A stretch of DNA of 64,000 nt from an uncultured Alphaproteobacteria bacterium (GTDB lineage Bacteria > Pseudomonadota > Alphaproteobacteria > HIMB59 > GCA-002718135). Shown here in pieces: positions 1 to 9,085 of the stretch. A program made the position numbers and the translations under genes. The stretch covers positions 1-64,000 of the forward strand of contig CACJNL010000004.1 in NCBI GenBank assembly GCA_902594815.1. Reading direction: 5' to 3'. Below the pieces are notes generated by a model. The model was given only the letters and a program-made list of their open reading frames with translations, was not told the origin of the DNA and did no database searches. Position 1 is the first letter of the stretch. Each line of letters opens with the position of its first letter.

Positions 1-1
1 A

Positions 2-682
2 AAAATTTTAATTTTAGGTAATCACGGCTCAAAAATTACTCGATTTATAGATAAAAAATATAAAAATAATTCATTAAAAATATATGATTTGTCATTAAAT
101 AGCTTCGATTTAGATTGCTGGGAAACAGAAAAGGAGAGTTTTGATTTAATTATAAGTAATTTTTATTTATTTTTATGTGATGATTTAGATAATTTATTAA
201 GAAAAATAATAAATTCTCTTGCTTCAAATGGCTTTTTTATAGCCACTATGCCAACACTAGAAAACTTTAATTCATTAAAAGAGGCCATGATTAAAACTGA
301 CATAGAAGTTTATGGAGGAGCATACAACAGATTTAATAAATTTTTCAATTTAGAAGAAATTATAAAATTATTAAAAAAAAATAATTTCAAAATTCCACTA
401 GTAAACTCTGAAAAAATTAAGCTAGAATACAGTAAATTTGAAAATTTACTTAGTGATTTGCGTTCAATGAAATTGTCATACTATAGTGAAGATAAAAAAC
501 AAAAATTCGAAAATAAGAATTATTTTGTAAAATTAGAAAAAAATTTTAAAAAAAACAGTCAGAACAATTATCAAATTTCTACAAATTTTTATATTTTATC
601 AGCCTGGAAAGATCATTATTCACAACAAAAACCCCTTAAACCAGGACAAGCAAAAAATAGTTTAAAAGAAATTTTAAAATAA
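2..682 (+). CDS. SAM-dependent methyltransferase, NDUFAF5/BioC-like (5' end outside window)
   Basis: The reading frame is open from base 2, so this is the last ~226 residues of a gene that starts before the window. A TTG at 89 looks like a start only if the upstream part is ignored. The upstream codons encode ILILGNHGSKITRF, which has the hydrophobic strand plus Gly-x-x-Gly shape of the SAM-binding motif I. Downstream comes a DLIISNFYLF stretch (motif II-like) and a LASNGFFIATMP stretch (motif III-like). The shape resembles alphaproteobacterial NDUFAF5-like methyltransferases, which act on respiratory complex I or related targets, but the substrate cannot be read here. The stop abuts the argJ stop on the other strand with no gap. 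Confidence 0.72.
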   Translation, partial: KILILGNHGSKITRFIDKKYKNNSLKIYDLSLNSFDLDCWETEKESFDLIISNFYLFLCDDLDNLLRKIINSLASNGFFIATMPTLENFNSLKEAMIKTDIEVYGGAYNRFNKFFNLEEIIKLLKKNNFKIPLVNSEKIKLEYSKFENLLSDLRSMKLSYYSEDKKQKFENKNYFVKLEKNFKKNSQNNYQISTNFYILSAWKDHYSQQKPLKPGQAKNSLKEILK

Positions 683-1945
683 TTAAGATCTATAATCAGC
701 ATTTATGCTAATATATTCATTATTTAAATCATTTCCATAAACTGTTTTTGAATATTTACCTAAATTAAGATTTACTTCTATTTCAATCAATTTATTTTTC
801 ATGTATTTGTCAACTTTTGATAAGCTCAGTTTTCTGTTTCTCTCACCATTTCTTGCCAAAAAAATGTTACCAAATTTTATAGTTAATTTATTTTGTATCA
901 CCTTTTCATTTGTTTTACCTATTGCCATTACTACACGACCCCAATTAGCATCTTCACCGGCAATAGCGGTTTTAACAAGTGGAGAATTACAAATAGAGAA
1001 CGCAATATTTTTTGCCTGAGATTTAGACTTTGCATTTTTAACAGATATCTTAGTTAATTTTTTAACCCCTTCTCCATCAGAAATAATTTTGTAAGAAAGC
1101 TCTTTCATAACAGAATTTAGTTTATTTGAAATTTTTTTAAGGACATCATCATTTAAACTAATTTTATTTATGGGATTTGAAAATAACATTACAGTATCAC
1201 TTGTTGATGTATCACTATCTACAGAAATTGAGTTAAAAGTTTCTTCAATATTTTCAGATAAAAGCTTATTTAATATTTTTGGATTTATGTCACAGTCTAT
1301 AAATATATAAGATAACATTGTTGCCATCTTAGGACTGATCATACCTGAGCCTTTTGCAAATCCATAGATTGTTATTTTTTTATTTTTAATCTTTAAATAA
1401 TGTACTGAAGTTTTTACAAATGTATCTGTTGTACATATAGCTTTTGCTGCATCAATAAGCATCTTATTTTTTGATTTGTTAAGTTTTTTGATTTGATTAC
1501 TAATTGTTTGTGAGTCAAATTGCTCTCCAATTACACCTGTTGAGGAAACTAATATTTCTTTTTTTGAACAAGACAAATATTTTGACAGTTCTTTTGTGTA
1601 CCTATCGATAGTCTCTAATCCTATATCACCAGTATGAGCATTTGCATTTCCTGAGTTAACTATTAAAGCTTTACATATACCTTTATTGTTTTTTTTATCC
1701 CAAATAATCGGAGCTGACGGCATCGTGCTAGAAGTATACTTACAAGAAACTGCAACAGGCTTATCAAAAATTATAATCATAAGATCATCTTTTTTATTTT
1801 TGAAGCCAGCTTGAAATGTAAATATTTTAAATCCTCTAGGTTTTAAATTTTTAGAACTTTTAGGGGCAAAGGGAGATACTAAAGTATTATATAATCTATC
1901 ATTACTATTAAGGCCTAAATCCTTTCTAGCGTTCTTGAATTTCAT
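683..1945 (-). CDS. argJ: Glutamate N-acetyltransferase / amino-acid acetyltransferase ArgJ
   Basis: ArgJ moves the acetyl group from N-acetylornithine to glutamate in cyclic arginine synthesis, and in bifunctional forms also acetylates glutamate with acetyl-CoA. The precursor cleaves itself between Ala and Thr, and the Thr is the nucleophile. I see the hallmark KGSGMI...MATML motif with the cleavage Thr near residue 209, plus the VNSGNANA and SSTGVIG motifs. I chose the ATG at 1945 (MKFKNARKDLG): the frame extends to 1966, but that start would overlap secA. The gene is divergent from secA, with only 24 bases between the two chosen starts. Length (420 aa) is normal for the family. Confidence 0.93.
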   Translation of the reverse strand: MKFKNARKDLGLNSNDRLYNTLVSPFAPKSSKNLKPRGFKIFTFQAGFKNKKDDLMIIIFDKPVAVSCKYTSSTMPSAPIIWDKKNNKGICKALIVNSGNANAHTGDIGLETIDRYTKELSKYLSCSKKEILVSSTGVIGEQFDSQTISNQIKKLNKSKNKMLIDAAKAICTTDTFVKTSVHYLKIKNKKITIYGFAKGSGMISPKMATMLSYIFIDCDINPKILNKLLSENIEETFNSISVDSDTSTSDTVMLFSNPINKISLNDDVLKKISNKLNSVMKELSYKIISDGEGVKKLTKISVKNAKSKSQAKNIAFSICNSPLVKTAIAGEDANWGRVVMAIGKTNEKVIQNKLTIKFGNIFLARNGERNRKLSLSKVDKYMKNKLIEIEVNLNLGKYSKTVYGNDLNNEYISINADYRS

Positions 1946-1969
1946 ATGATAACAGCCACATATCATAAT

Positions 1970-4483
1970 ATGCTTAATATAGTTAGTAAAATTTTTGGAG
2001 GCTTAGGATCTAATAAATTAAAGAAATATGAAAATATAGTAACCAAAATAAATGAATATGAGTCAGAGATTTCAAAATTAACTGATGATCAATTAAAAAA
2101 TAAGACTGATTATTTTAAAAAAAAAGTTCAAGTTGAAAAAATCGATATAAATAATCTACTTCCTGAGGCTTTTGCTGTTGTAAGAGAAGTCGCTAAAAGA
2201 ACTTTAAAGATGAGGCATTTTGATGTTCAGCTTATTGGGGGTATCGTTTTACATGAAGGTAAGATTGCAGAAATGAAAACTGGAGAAGGCAAAACACTAG
2301 CAGCTACATTACCTGCCTACTTAAATGCAATAGAAGGTAAATCTGTGCATATTATTACTGTTAATGATTATTTGGCCAAAAGAGACTCTGAATGGATGGG
2401 AGCAATTTATAAATTTTTAGGATTAACTGTTGGCTGTGTAAATTCAAAAACAGATCATACAATAAGACCAAAAGAATATGAATGTGATGTTGTTTATGCA
2501 ACAAATAACGAAATTGGATTTGACTATTTAAGGGATAATTTAAAAGGTGATTACGAAAGTCTTTGCTTCAAAAAAGATACATTTGCAATCGTAGATGAGG
2601 TTGATAGTATTTTAATTGATGAGGCAAGAACTCCTTTGGTAATTTCTTCAGAGTCTACTTCATCAATTGATTTATTTCCAAAGATTAATAAAATTATCAA
2701 ACTTTTTAAAGAGGATGATTATGAATTAAATGAAGAAAATAAATCTATACTTTTAACTAACAAGGGGATGGAGTTTGCAGAAAAACTACTTTTAGAAAAT
2801 AACCTAATTAAAAGTGGAACGTTGCAAGATTTAGATAATATGGCACTAAATCACAACATTATTCAAGGTTTAAGAGCGCATAAGTTATTTATAAGAGACA
2901 AGGATTATATAATTAAAGAAAAACAAATTGTCATAATAGATGATTTAAGTGGAAGACCCATGGAAGGCAGAAGATATGGTGATGGTTTACATCAAGCAAT
3001 AGAAGCCAAAGAAAATCTTACTATTCAAAAAGAAAATCAAACAATCGCCTCAATAACTTATCAAAATTTTTTTCGAACTTACAATAAATTAAGTGGAATG
3101 ACTGGTACAGCAGTTACAGAAGCTGCAGAATTTGAAGGAATATATAATTTAGGGGTAACTTCAATTCCTCCAAATTTAAAAGTTAACAGATCTGATCACA
3201 ATGATCAAATTTACATAACAAAAAAAGAAAAATACGATGCTATTTTAAAACTCGTTAAGGAAAGATATGAAAAAAAACAACCGATTTTAATTGGCACTAC
3301 ATCTGTTGAAAATTCGGAATTAATTTCAAAATTTCTTCACAAAGAAAATATCAACCACTCAATTTTGAATGCTAAACATCATGAACAAGAAGCTGAAATC
3401 ATTGAAAAATCAGGAATACCTGGAAATGTTACAATATCAACAAATATGGCAGGAAGAGGTACTGACATTAAATTAGGAAATGAAAATGAAGAATTAAAAA
3501 AACAAGCAATAGAATCAGGAGGATTGTTAGTTATAGGCACTGAAAGGCATGAAAGTAGAAGAATTGATAACCAACTAAGAGGAAGGTCTGGAAGGCAAGG
3601 TGATATAGGAGAGAGTATTTTTTTCTTGTCTTTGGAAGATGACTTAATGAGGATATTTGGCTCTAAAACTCTAGAAAATGTCCTTGGGAAACTTGGTCTT
3701 AAGGAAGGAGAAGCCATTACTCATTCGTTAATAACAAAATCCCTAGAAAGGGCTCAACAAAAAGTTGAGTCACATAACTATGATATCAGAAAACAAATTT
3801 TGAGATTTGATGATATTTTAAATGATCAAAGAAAAATAATTTACCAGAATAGAAAAGAAATATTAAGAACAGAGGATCAATCAAAAATTATTGAGGAAAT
3901 GATAGAAGATTACATCAATGAAATAATATTAGAAGCTATTCCTCCCAAAAAATACTCTAATGAATGGAATCCTAAATTATTAACAGAAAGAGTTCAAGAT
4001 ACTTTCAAAATATCTTTGCCGATTGATACTTGGTTTGAGGAAGAAGGAGTTGATGAGGAAGAAATAACAAAACGTATTAAAGATGAAGTAAATCAAAAAC
4101 TCTTAGACAAAATAAATAAGTTTTCATTGGATTTATTTAAATTTGCAGAAAAAAGAGTCATGCTTTTTCAAATAGATAAAGACTGGAGAGAACATTTAGC
4201 AGCAATGGATATGCTCCGTGGAAGTGTTAATTTAAGAGCTATGGGAGGAAGAGATCCTTTTTTTGAATACAAAAAAGAATCTTTTGATTATTTTGATGAA
4301 ATGCTGTCAAATCAAAACGAAAGAGTACTTAAAGCTCTATTTAATATTGAATTAGTAAACGAAAACAGGAAAGATAAAATTGATCAAAAAGAAACTAAGA
4401 AATTAATAGTAAAAAAAATTGGTCGAAATGATATGTGTCCTTGCGGTTCTGGAAAAAAATATAAATTCTGTCATGGACTTTAA
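1970..4483 (+). CDS. secA: Preprotein translocase ATPase SecA
   Basis: SecA is the ATP-driven motor that pushes unfolded preproteins through SecYEG. The Walker A site MKTGEGKT is at residues 102-109 and the Walker B DEVD at 209-212. The C-terminus carries the zinc-binding SEC-C tail (CPCGSGKKYKFCH, ligands about C823, C825, C834, H835), used for SecB and ribosome contacts. The start at 1970 gives MLNIVSKIFGG, the usual SecA N-terminus. The frame is open from 1946, but those eight extra codons would run up to the argJ start. Length 837 aa is slightly short, from a trimmed linker before the tail. Its TAA shares the bases TTAA with the accA stop. Confidence 0.97.
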   Translation: MLNIVSKIFGGLGSNKLKKYENIVTKINEYESEISKLTDDQLKNKTDYFKKKVQVEKIDINNLLPEAFAVVREVAKRTLKMRHFDVQLIGGIVLHEGKIAEMKTGEGKTLAATLPAYLNAIEGKSVHIITVNDYLAKRDSEWMGAIYKFLGLTVGCVNSKTDHTIRPKEYECDVVYATNNEIGFDYLRDNLKGDYESLCFKKDTFAIVDEVDSILIDEARTPLVISSESTSSIDLFPKINKIIKLFKEDDYELNEENKSILLTNKGMEFAEKLLLENNLIKSGTLQDLDNMALNHNIIQGLRAHKLFIRDKDYIIKEKQIVIIDDLSGRPMEGRRYGDGLHQAIEAKENLTIQKENQTIASITYQNFFRTYNKLSGMTGTAVTEAAEFEGIYNLGVTSIPPNLKVNRSDHNDQIYITKKEKYDAILKLVKERYEKKQPILIGTTSVENSELISKFLHKENINHSILNAKHHEQEAEIIEKSGIPGNVTISTNMAGRGTDIKLGNENEELKKQAIESGGLLVIGTERHESRRIDNQLRGRSGRQGDIGESIFFLSLEDDLMRIFGSKTLENVLGKLGLKEGEAITHSLITKSLERAQQKVESHNYDIRKQILRFDDILNDQRKIIYQNRKEILRTEDQSKIIEEMIEDYINEIILEAIPPKKYSNEWNPKLLTERVQDTFKISLPIDTWFEEEGVDEEEITKRIKDEVNQKLLDKINKFSLDLFKFAEKRVMLFQIDKDWREHLAAMDMLRGSVNLRAMGGRDPFFEYKKESFDYFDEMLSNQNERVLKALFNIELVNENRKDKIDQKETKKLIVKKIGRNDMCPCGSGKKYKFCHGL

Positions 4484-5418
4484 ATTTCCGATGTCATACT
4501 GAGAAATTTTTCATTTCTTAGCTTTCGTCTCTCTTCAATTGTAAGTGATTTTAAATTATTGATAGATTTTATTATTTCATTTTTTATAAGATCAGCTTGT
4601 TCTTCAGGGAACCTGTGAGCTCCACCTGCAACTTCTTTGACTATCAAGTCTATAATTTTGTTATTAAGACAATCCTGAGCAGTAAGTTTCAAACTTTCTG
4701 CAGCTTTTTGTATATAATCACTACTTCTCCAAAGAATTGACGCACATCCCTCTGGAGAAATGACTGAATAAATTGAATGCTCAAGCATTAGCACTTTATC
4801 AGCTGTGGCAAGAGCAATTGCTCCTCCCGAACCTCCTTCACCAATAACGATTGAAATTAATGGAGACCCTATCTTTAATGAAGTTTGTATGGAAGACGCA
4901 ATTGACTCAGATTGACCTCTTTCTTCAGCATCTTTTCCTGGAAAAGCACCTGCAGTATCAACAAAAGTAATGATAGGTAAATTATATTTATCAGCAATAT
5001 TCATTAACCTTTGAGCTTTTCTATAACCCTCAGGTTTTGCCATACCAAAATTATGCTTAATTCTAGACTCCATTGAATTACCTTTTTCAGTACCTATTAC
5101 AATTACTGATTGTCCAGATATTTCTGCGAGACAACCTAATACTGCTGTGTCATCAGCAAATTTTTTATCACCATGAAGGTAAATAATGTTATTAAAAATA
5201 AGATTTATATAATCTTTTGCATGGGGTCTATTAGGGTGTCTTGCCACTTGCACTTTATCCCAAGCAGATAAGTTTGAATAAATTTTTTTAAATAATTTAT
5301 TCTTCTTATCTAATAATTTTGCATTTTCAGATTTGAAGTTATTTTTATTTTTATCTAATTTAGTTATTAACTTCTCAATATTTTCAATATCATTCTCAAA
5401 ATCTAAGTATCTATTCAT
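4480..5418 (-). CDS. accA: Acetyl-CoA carboxylase carboxyltransferase subunit alpha
   Basis: AccA forms the carboxyltransferase with AccD, passing the carboxyl group from biotin-BCCP to acetyl-CoA to make malonyl-CoA, the first step of fatty-acid synthesis. The 312-residue protein has the N-terminal coiled helix, the VQVARHPNRPHAKDYI stretch typical of AccA, and the oxyanion-hole glycine motif GEGGSGGAIALA. Length matches the family. The start codon overlaps the stop of the upstream 616-residue gene by four bases (ATGA), so the two are probably translationally coupled. It converges on secA with a shared TTAA. Confidence 0.96.
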   Translation of the reverse strand: MNRYLDFENDIENIEKLITKLDKNKNNFKSENAKLLDKKNKLFKKIYSNLSAWDKVQVARHPNRPHAKDYINLIFNNIIYLHGDKKFADDTAVLGCLAEISGQSVIVIGTEKGNSMESRIKHNFGMAKPEGYRKAQRLMNIADKYNLPIITFVDTAGAFPGKDAEERGQSESIASSIQTSLKIGSPLISIVIGEGGSGGAIALATADKVLMLEHSIYSVISPEGCASILWRSSDYIQKAAESLKLTAQDCLNNKIIDLIVKEVAGGAHRFPEEQADLIKNEIIKSINNLKSLTIEERRKLRNEKFLSMTSEI

Positions 5419-7265
5419 TTAGTTACATTTAAATCCCTTAAAATTTCAAGAATAATGGGTTTAATTAACGAACCTTGATTGTATGTATTATAAGCCTTTA
5501 ATAAAAGTAGTAGGTGCTCAGGGTACAACTCATGCCAGTTTTTATTTTCCATTGAAATTGCAGCAAGCATAAAAAGGTGCATATTATTTAATTGCTCAAT
5601 ATGTTTATTGAGATTTGTGATTAAAAAATATGAAGGCATTACTCTTTGATCTATAATGTTATCATAATTAAAGTTAGTTACATATTCTTTATCTATGTTT
5701 AAAAATCTATTTAAAACATCGATAGTCTCTAAAATAGTTATATCAACCTCATCATTTATGCTGTTACTTAATGAGTCTAAAAAGTTAATAATAGTGCTCA
5801 AATCATTATTTTCACTTAGCTCAATCAAAAATTTAACATACTCAAGTTGAGATTTATTTATTTCTTTATTATCAATGAAATTTAACCACTTAGAAGCTTC
5901 AGTAAAATTTTTATTCGAAATATGAGCCATAGCAATTTGCATACTATACTTTGAATTATCTGATGATGGAGTAAAAGTTTGGATAATATTTTCTGTAACA
6001 GAATATGCAATTTGTTCTAAACCAATATTTTTAGCAAATTCCCAATATTCGATTATAACTTTTAATCTATCCTCAGGAAAAATTTGCCTGTTGACCAACT
6101 GATAATAAAAAGCCATGATCAATTCATTATTTTTACTAAAACTTTGAATTGTTTCTTCTGGTTTGTTAAATTGTTGCGAATTAAAATCAGCAGATTGATA
6201 AAGTGCTGACAAGATATCAACAGATACTAAATTGTCGTAGTATGCTTTATTAACTGCTTTTAAGCGAATTTTCATTGGAGTTGGGTCGCTTAGTATAACA
6301 GGAATTGAAAGATTAAGAGGGTCAATTTCAATTAATTTTTCAGTCAACGGCAATTCATTAATTCTTAGCATGGCACTATATAAAAAAATCAAATCATTTG
6401 ATTGCAGCGATTTTGTTGACTCAAAAACTACTCCCTCTTTATTTTCTAAAACAGTGTATTCAAATAATTGCTGGAAAAATAGATCTGGTGATTGCTCTTT
6501 GTCTAGAAGTAATGAGTTCAAAAGCTTAGCTTCAGATAATTTATTATCTATTGTAAGGCAAAATATATCAGTTTTTTCCAATAACGAATTAGACAACACT
6601 ATTGACTCCTCTAATAATTGTGATTTTAGTTCGCATACTTCTGATAATTTATAAGTTGAAAGCAAATAGTTTAATTCAATTTTTTTAAGATATTGATAGT
6701 ATTCCTTCTTAGATGATAAATCTAAATTCGACTCTTTAATTAAGTTGTAAGATTTTCTTATTTCACCCATTTCGTATAGTTTTTTTATTAGAAAAAATTT
6801 TTTATTAATATCTTCTTCTGTTGTTTCCATTGCTGGATTAGATAATATATTTAAAAATTCTTTATGTAACGTTTGAGATTTAATATTGTTTATTATCTCA
6901 AGATATTTCTGTAAACTTATCTCATCTATCATAAATATGTTTTCTTGTTCTATAAATGCAACATCTTCTACATCTAAATTTTGTTCATTGTTTTCGTTCT
7001 GTAAATTAGTTGTTTCAACCTCATCATCTTGATTTGAATTAGAAATATTTTCTTCAGAACTATTAGAAAGTGTTAAATTGTGATCTTCAGATTCTACATT
7101 AGAGCTATCTACATCATTTATATTTTTTTCATCTTTTTCTTGTTCTAAAACTAATTGATCCAAGCTTTTATTTTGATGAAGCTCAATAACGGTGACCTCT
7201 GATGCTTTTAAGGAGTACGAGTAAATCAATGCAGTAGTAAAAATTATTAACTTTAAAAATCTCAT
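5415..7265 (-). CDS. Exported protein of unknown function (616 aa)
   Basis: I do not recognise a named family. The N-terminus (basic MRFLK, then a hydrophobic stretch and KASEV) reads as a Sec signal peptide cleaved near residue 22, with no lipobox Cys. Residues ~35-110 are an acidic, Asn/Glu-rich low-complexity linker. From ~120 to the end the protein is alpha-helical, with Leu/Tyr/Ala patterns that could be degenerate helical repeats of TPR or Sel1 type, though none is clear. It is embedded in a small operon: a 42-residue membrane protein upstream (4-base overlap) and accA downstream (4-base overlap). A periplasmic scaffold is possible, but that is only inference. Confidence 0.6.
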   Translation of the reverse strand: MRFLKLIIFTTALIYSYSLKASEVTVIELHQNKSLDQLVLEQEKDEKNINDVDSSNVESEDHNLTLSNSSEENISNSNQDDEVETTNLQNENNEQNLDVEDVAFIEQENIFMIDEISLQKYLEIINNIKSQTLHKEFLNILSNPAMETTEEDINKKFFLIKKLYEMGEIRKSYNLIKESNLDLSSKKEYYQYLKKIELNYLLSTYKLSEVCELKSQLLEESIVLSNSLLEKTDIFCLTIDNKLSEAKLLNSLLLDKEQSPDLFFQQLFEYTVLENKEGVVFESTKSLQSNDLIFLYSAMLRINELPLTEKLIEIDPLNLSIPVILSDPTPMKIRLKAVNKAYYDNLVSVDILSALYQSADFNSQQFNKPEETIQSFSKNNELIMAFYYQLVNRQIFPEDRLKVIIEYWEFAKNIGLEQIAYSVTENIIQTFTPSSDNSKYSMQIAMAHISNKNFTEASKWLNFIDNKEINKSQLEYVKFLIELSENNDLSTIINFLDSLSNSINDEVDITILETIDVLNRFLNIDKEYVTNFNYDNIIDQRVMPSYFLITNLNKHIEQLNNMHLFMLAAISMENKNWHELYPEHLLLLLKAYNTYNQGSLIKPIILEILRDLNVTK

Positions 7266-7390
7266 TTTATATCCAGTATTAATTCTTCTGTGGTAATTTT
7301 GGCCGGAGATGGAATTTCAATGATATAAAGACTAAAGAAAAGACTCATTAAAATTGCAATAAATAATAAAGTAATATAAATCGGTTTCAT
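7262..7390 (-). CDS. Small single-pass membrane protein (42 aa)
   Basis: This short frame starts at the ATG at 7390 and ends in TGA, overlapping the ATG of the 616-residue gene (ATGA). It encodes MKPIYITLLFIAILMSLFF..., a transmembrane helix of about 20 residues, followed by IIEIPSPAKITTEE and a short hydrophilic tail. Small proteins with a membrane helix and an IEIPxP-like tail near aroK are, as I recall, found in other alphaproteobacteria, so it is probably a real gene. Function is unknown. Support comes from the stop/start overlap, the amphipathic layout and the lack of any other use for this stretch. Confidence 0.62.
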   Translation of the reverse strand: MKPIYITLLFIAILMSLFFSLYIIEIPSPAKITTEELILDIK

Positions 7391-7490
7391 ATAATTAAAC
7401 AATGTCTTCTATAGGAATTAATTCAACATTTAAATTATTTCTTTCTGTAATCAAATTTTGTCAACAATAAGATAATATACGTAATCTAAA

Positions 7491-8018
7491 ATGATTTTAA
7501 GCAATTATAATAAACTCAATATCACCTTTTGTGGAATGATGGGTTCAGGAAAATCAATAATTGGAAGTAAATTTGCAAAAATAATCAAATTTAATTTTAT
7601 AGATACTGATGCTCTAATTGAGGAACAAACTGGAAAATCAATTGATCAAATTTTTGATAATTTTGGTGAAGCGTATTTCAGAGAACTTGAAGAGAGGTAT
7701 ATAAGTAAAATTCTTTTTAAAAAAAATTATGTTATTTCATTAGGTGGTGGTGTAATGAATAATGTTAATTTAAGAAAAATATTAAAACAAAATTCATTTA
7801 ACATATATCTTTGTGTTAGTAATAGTGAGTTAGTAAAAAGATTAGAAAATTCAAATAAAAGACCTTTGATAAAAAACAAAAACATACAAAATATTTTACA
7901 AGAATTATTAAAAAAAAGAGAAAAGTATTATAATAAAGCAGACATAAAAATAGAGAATTCCAAAAGTGTAAATCATACTATTAAGGAATTAAAAAAAATA
8001 TTAGATCTAAATGAATAA
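7491..8018 (+). CDS. aroK: Shikimate kinase
   Basis: Phosphorylates shikimate at O3 with ATP in the route to chorismate and aromatic amino acids. The Walker A motif GMMGSGKS is at residues 15-22, the shikimate-binding Asp in FIDTDA at 38-40, an Arg near 64 (AYFRELE), the GGG substrate loop at 85-87 and the lid Arg in KRPLI near 124. Length (175 aa) is normal. The last eight bases overlap the start of aroB, the usual alphaproteobacterial aroK-aroB pair. A 100-base gap separates it from the divergent 42-residue gene and must hold both promoters. Confidence 0.95.
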   Translation: MILSNYNKLNITFCGMMGSGKSIIGSKFAKIIKFNFIDTDALIEEQTGKSIDQIFDNFGEAYFRELEERYISKILFKKNYVISLGGGVMNNVNLRKILKQNSFNIYLCVSNSELVKRLENSNKRPLIKNKNIQNILQELLKKREKYYNKADIKIENSKSVNHTIKELKKILDLNE

Positions 8019-9081
8019 AAAAATTATATTAAATATTAGCGAAAAAAAATATTCTGTTGAGATTGAAGTAAACTCAATAAAGAAAAAAATTGATAAACTT
8101 ATTAAATCAAACAATAACGTAATTTTTTTAATAGATAAAAAAGTTTTTAATTTTTTTGAAAAAGTAAAAAACTATAAAAAACAAAAATATATCACTATTA
8201 GCTGTTCAGAAACAATTAAGTCTTTTCAAGACTACTCGAAATTAAGTAACAAAATACTAAGCATGGGTGTGGATAGAAAAAGTGTCCTAATTGCTATAGG
8301 TGGCGGAACACTTGGAGACCTTGCAGGATTTATTGCAAGTACTTTGTTAAGAGGAGTCGATCTTGTATTAATCCCAACAACATTGTTGTCTCAGGTCGAT
8401 AGTTCAATTGGAGGAAAAAACGGTATCAACACTAAATATGGAAAAAATCTTATAGGTACTTTTTATCAGCCTGCTAAAGTGCTTATTGACCCTAGCACTT
8501 TATCAAGCTTACCAAGAAGAGAATTTCTATCAGGATATGCTGAAATTGTAAAACATGCGATAATTAATGATCAAAAATTTTTTAATTGGCTAAATGTTAA
8601 TTCTAAAAAAATATTTAATCTTAATTATAAAATTATTTCTGAAGCTATTTACAAAAGTGTATCTATAAAAAAAGAATATGTAGTAAAAGATGAAAAAGAA
8701 AAATTAAAAAATAAATATTCAAGGGCCATCTTAAATTTTGGTCATACATTTGGCCATGCACTTGAAACGTTTTATAATTACGACAAAACATTAACCCATG
8801 GAGAAGCTATATCAATAGGAATGATAATAGCTTCTAAAATTTCCCATAAACTAAAATATTTATCATTTGAAGATTTTACAAAAATTAAAAACCATTTTAT
8901 CGCTCACGGTCTTCCAATTACTAATAAAGAGATGTACAATAAAAAAATATTTGAAATTATTTACAGAGATAAAAAGAATATTGATAATAAAGTTAATTTG
9001 ATATTGCTAAAAAACGTAGGTAATGCTTTTCTAAAACCAAACATTAACCTAGATAAAATAAAAAAATTAATAAAAAACTAA
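8011..9081 (+). CDS. aroB: 3-dehydroquinate synthase
   Basis: Converts DAHP to 3-dehydroquinate, the second shikimate-pathway step, using NAD+ and a divalent metal. The NAD-binding IGGGTLGDLAGF motif is at residues 96-107, followed by the IPTTLLSQVDSSIGGK block. Metal ligands are visible as Glu178 in AEIVKHA, His245 in FGHTFGHALE and His263 in THGEAIS. Length (356 aa) is typical. It is translationally coupled to aroK by an eight-base overlap and followed after four bases by the CorC-like gene. Confidence 0.95.
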   Translation: MNKKIILNISEKKYSVEIEVNSIKKKIDKLIKSNNNVIFLIDKKVFNFFEKVKNYKKQKYITISCSETIKSFQDYSKLSNKILSMGVDRKSVLIAIGGGTLGDLAGFIASTLLRGVDLVLIPTTLLSQVDSSIGGKNGINTKYGKNLIGTFYQPAKVLIDPSTLSSLPRREFLSGYAEIVKHAIINDQKFFNWLNVNSKKIFNLNYKIISEAIYKSVSIKKEYVVKDEKEKLKNKYSRAILNFGHTFGHALETFYNYDKTLTHGEAISIGMIIASKISHKLKYLSFEDFTKIKNHFIAHGLPITNKEMYNKKIFEIIYRDKKNIDNKVNLILLKNVGNAFLKPNINLDKIKKLIKN

Positions 9082-9085
9082 TTTA

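Noticed and set aside
89-682. Methyltransferase gene starting at the TTG at 89
   Set aside because: The frame is open to the window edge and the upstream codons encode the SAM-binding motif, so 89 is internal.
3379-3717. Minus-strand frame inside secA
   Set aside because: It is fully within a clear essential gene, has no ribosome site and is Ser/Pro/Leu-rich as expected for an antisense shadow.
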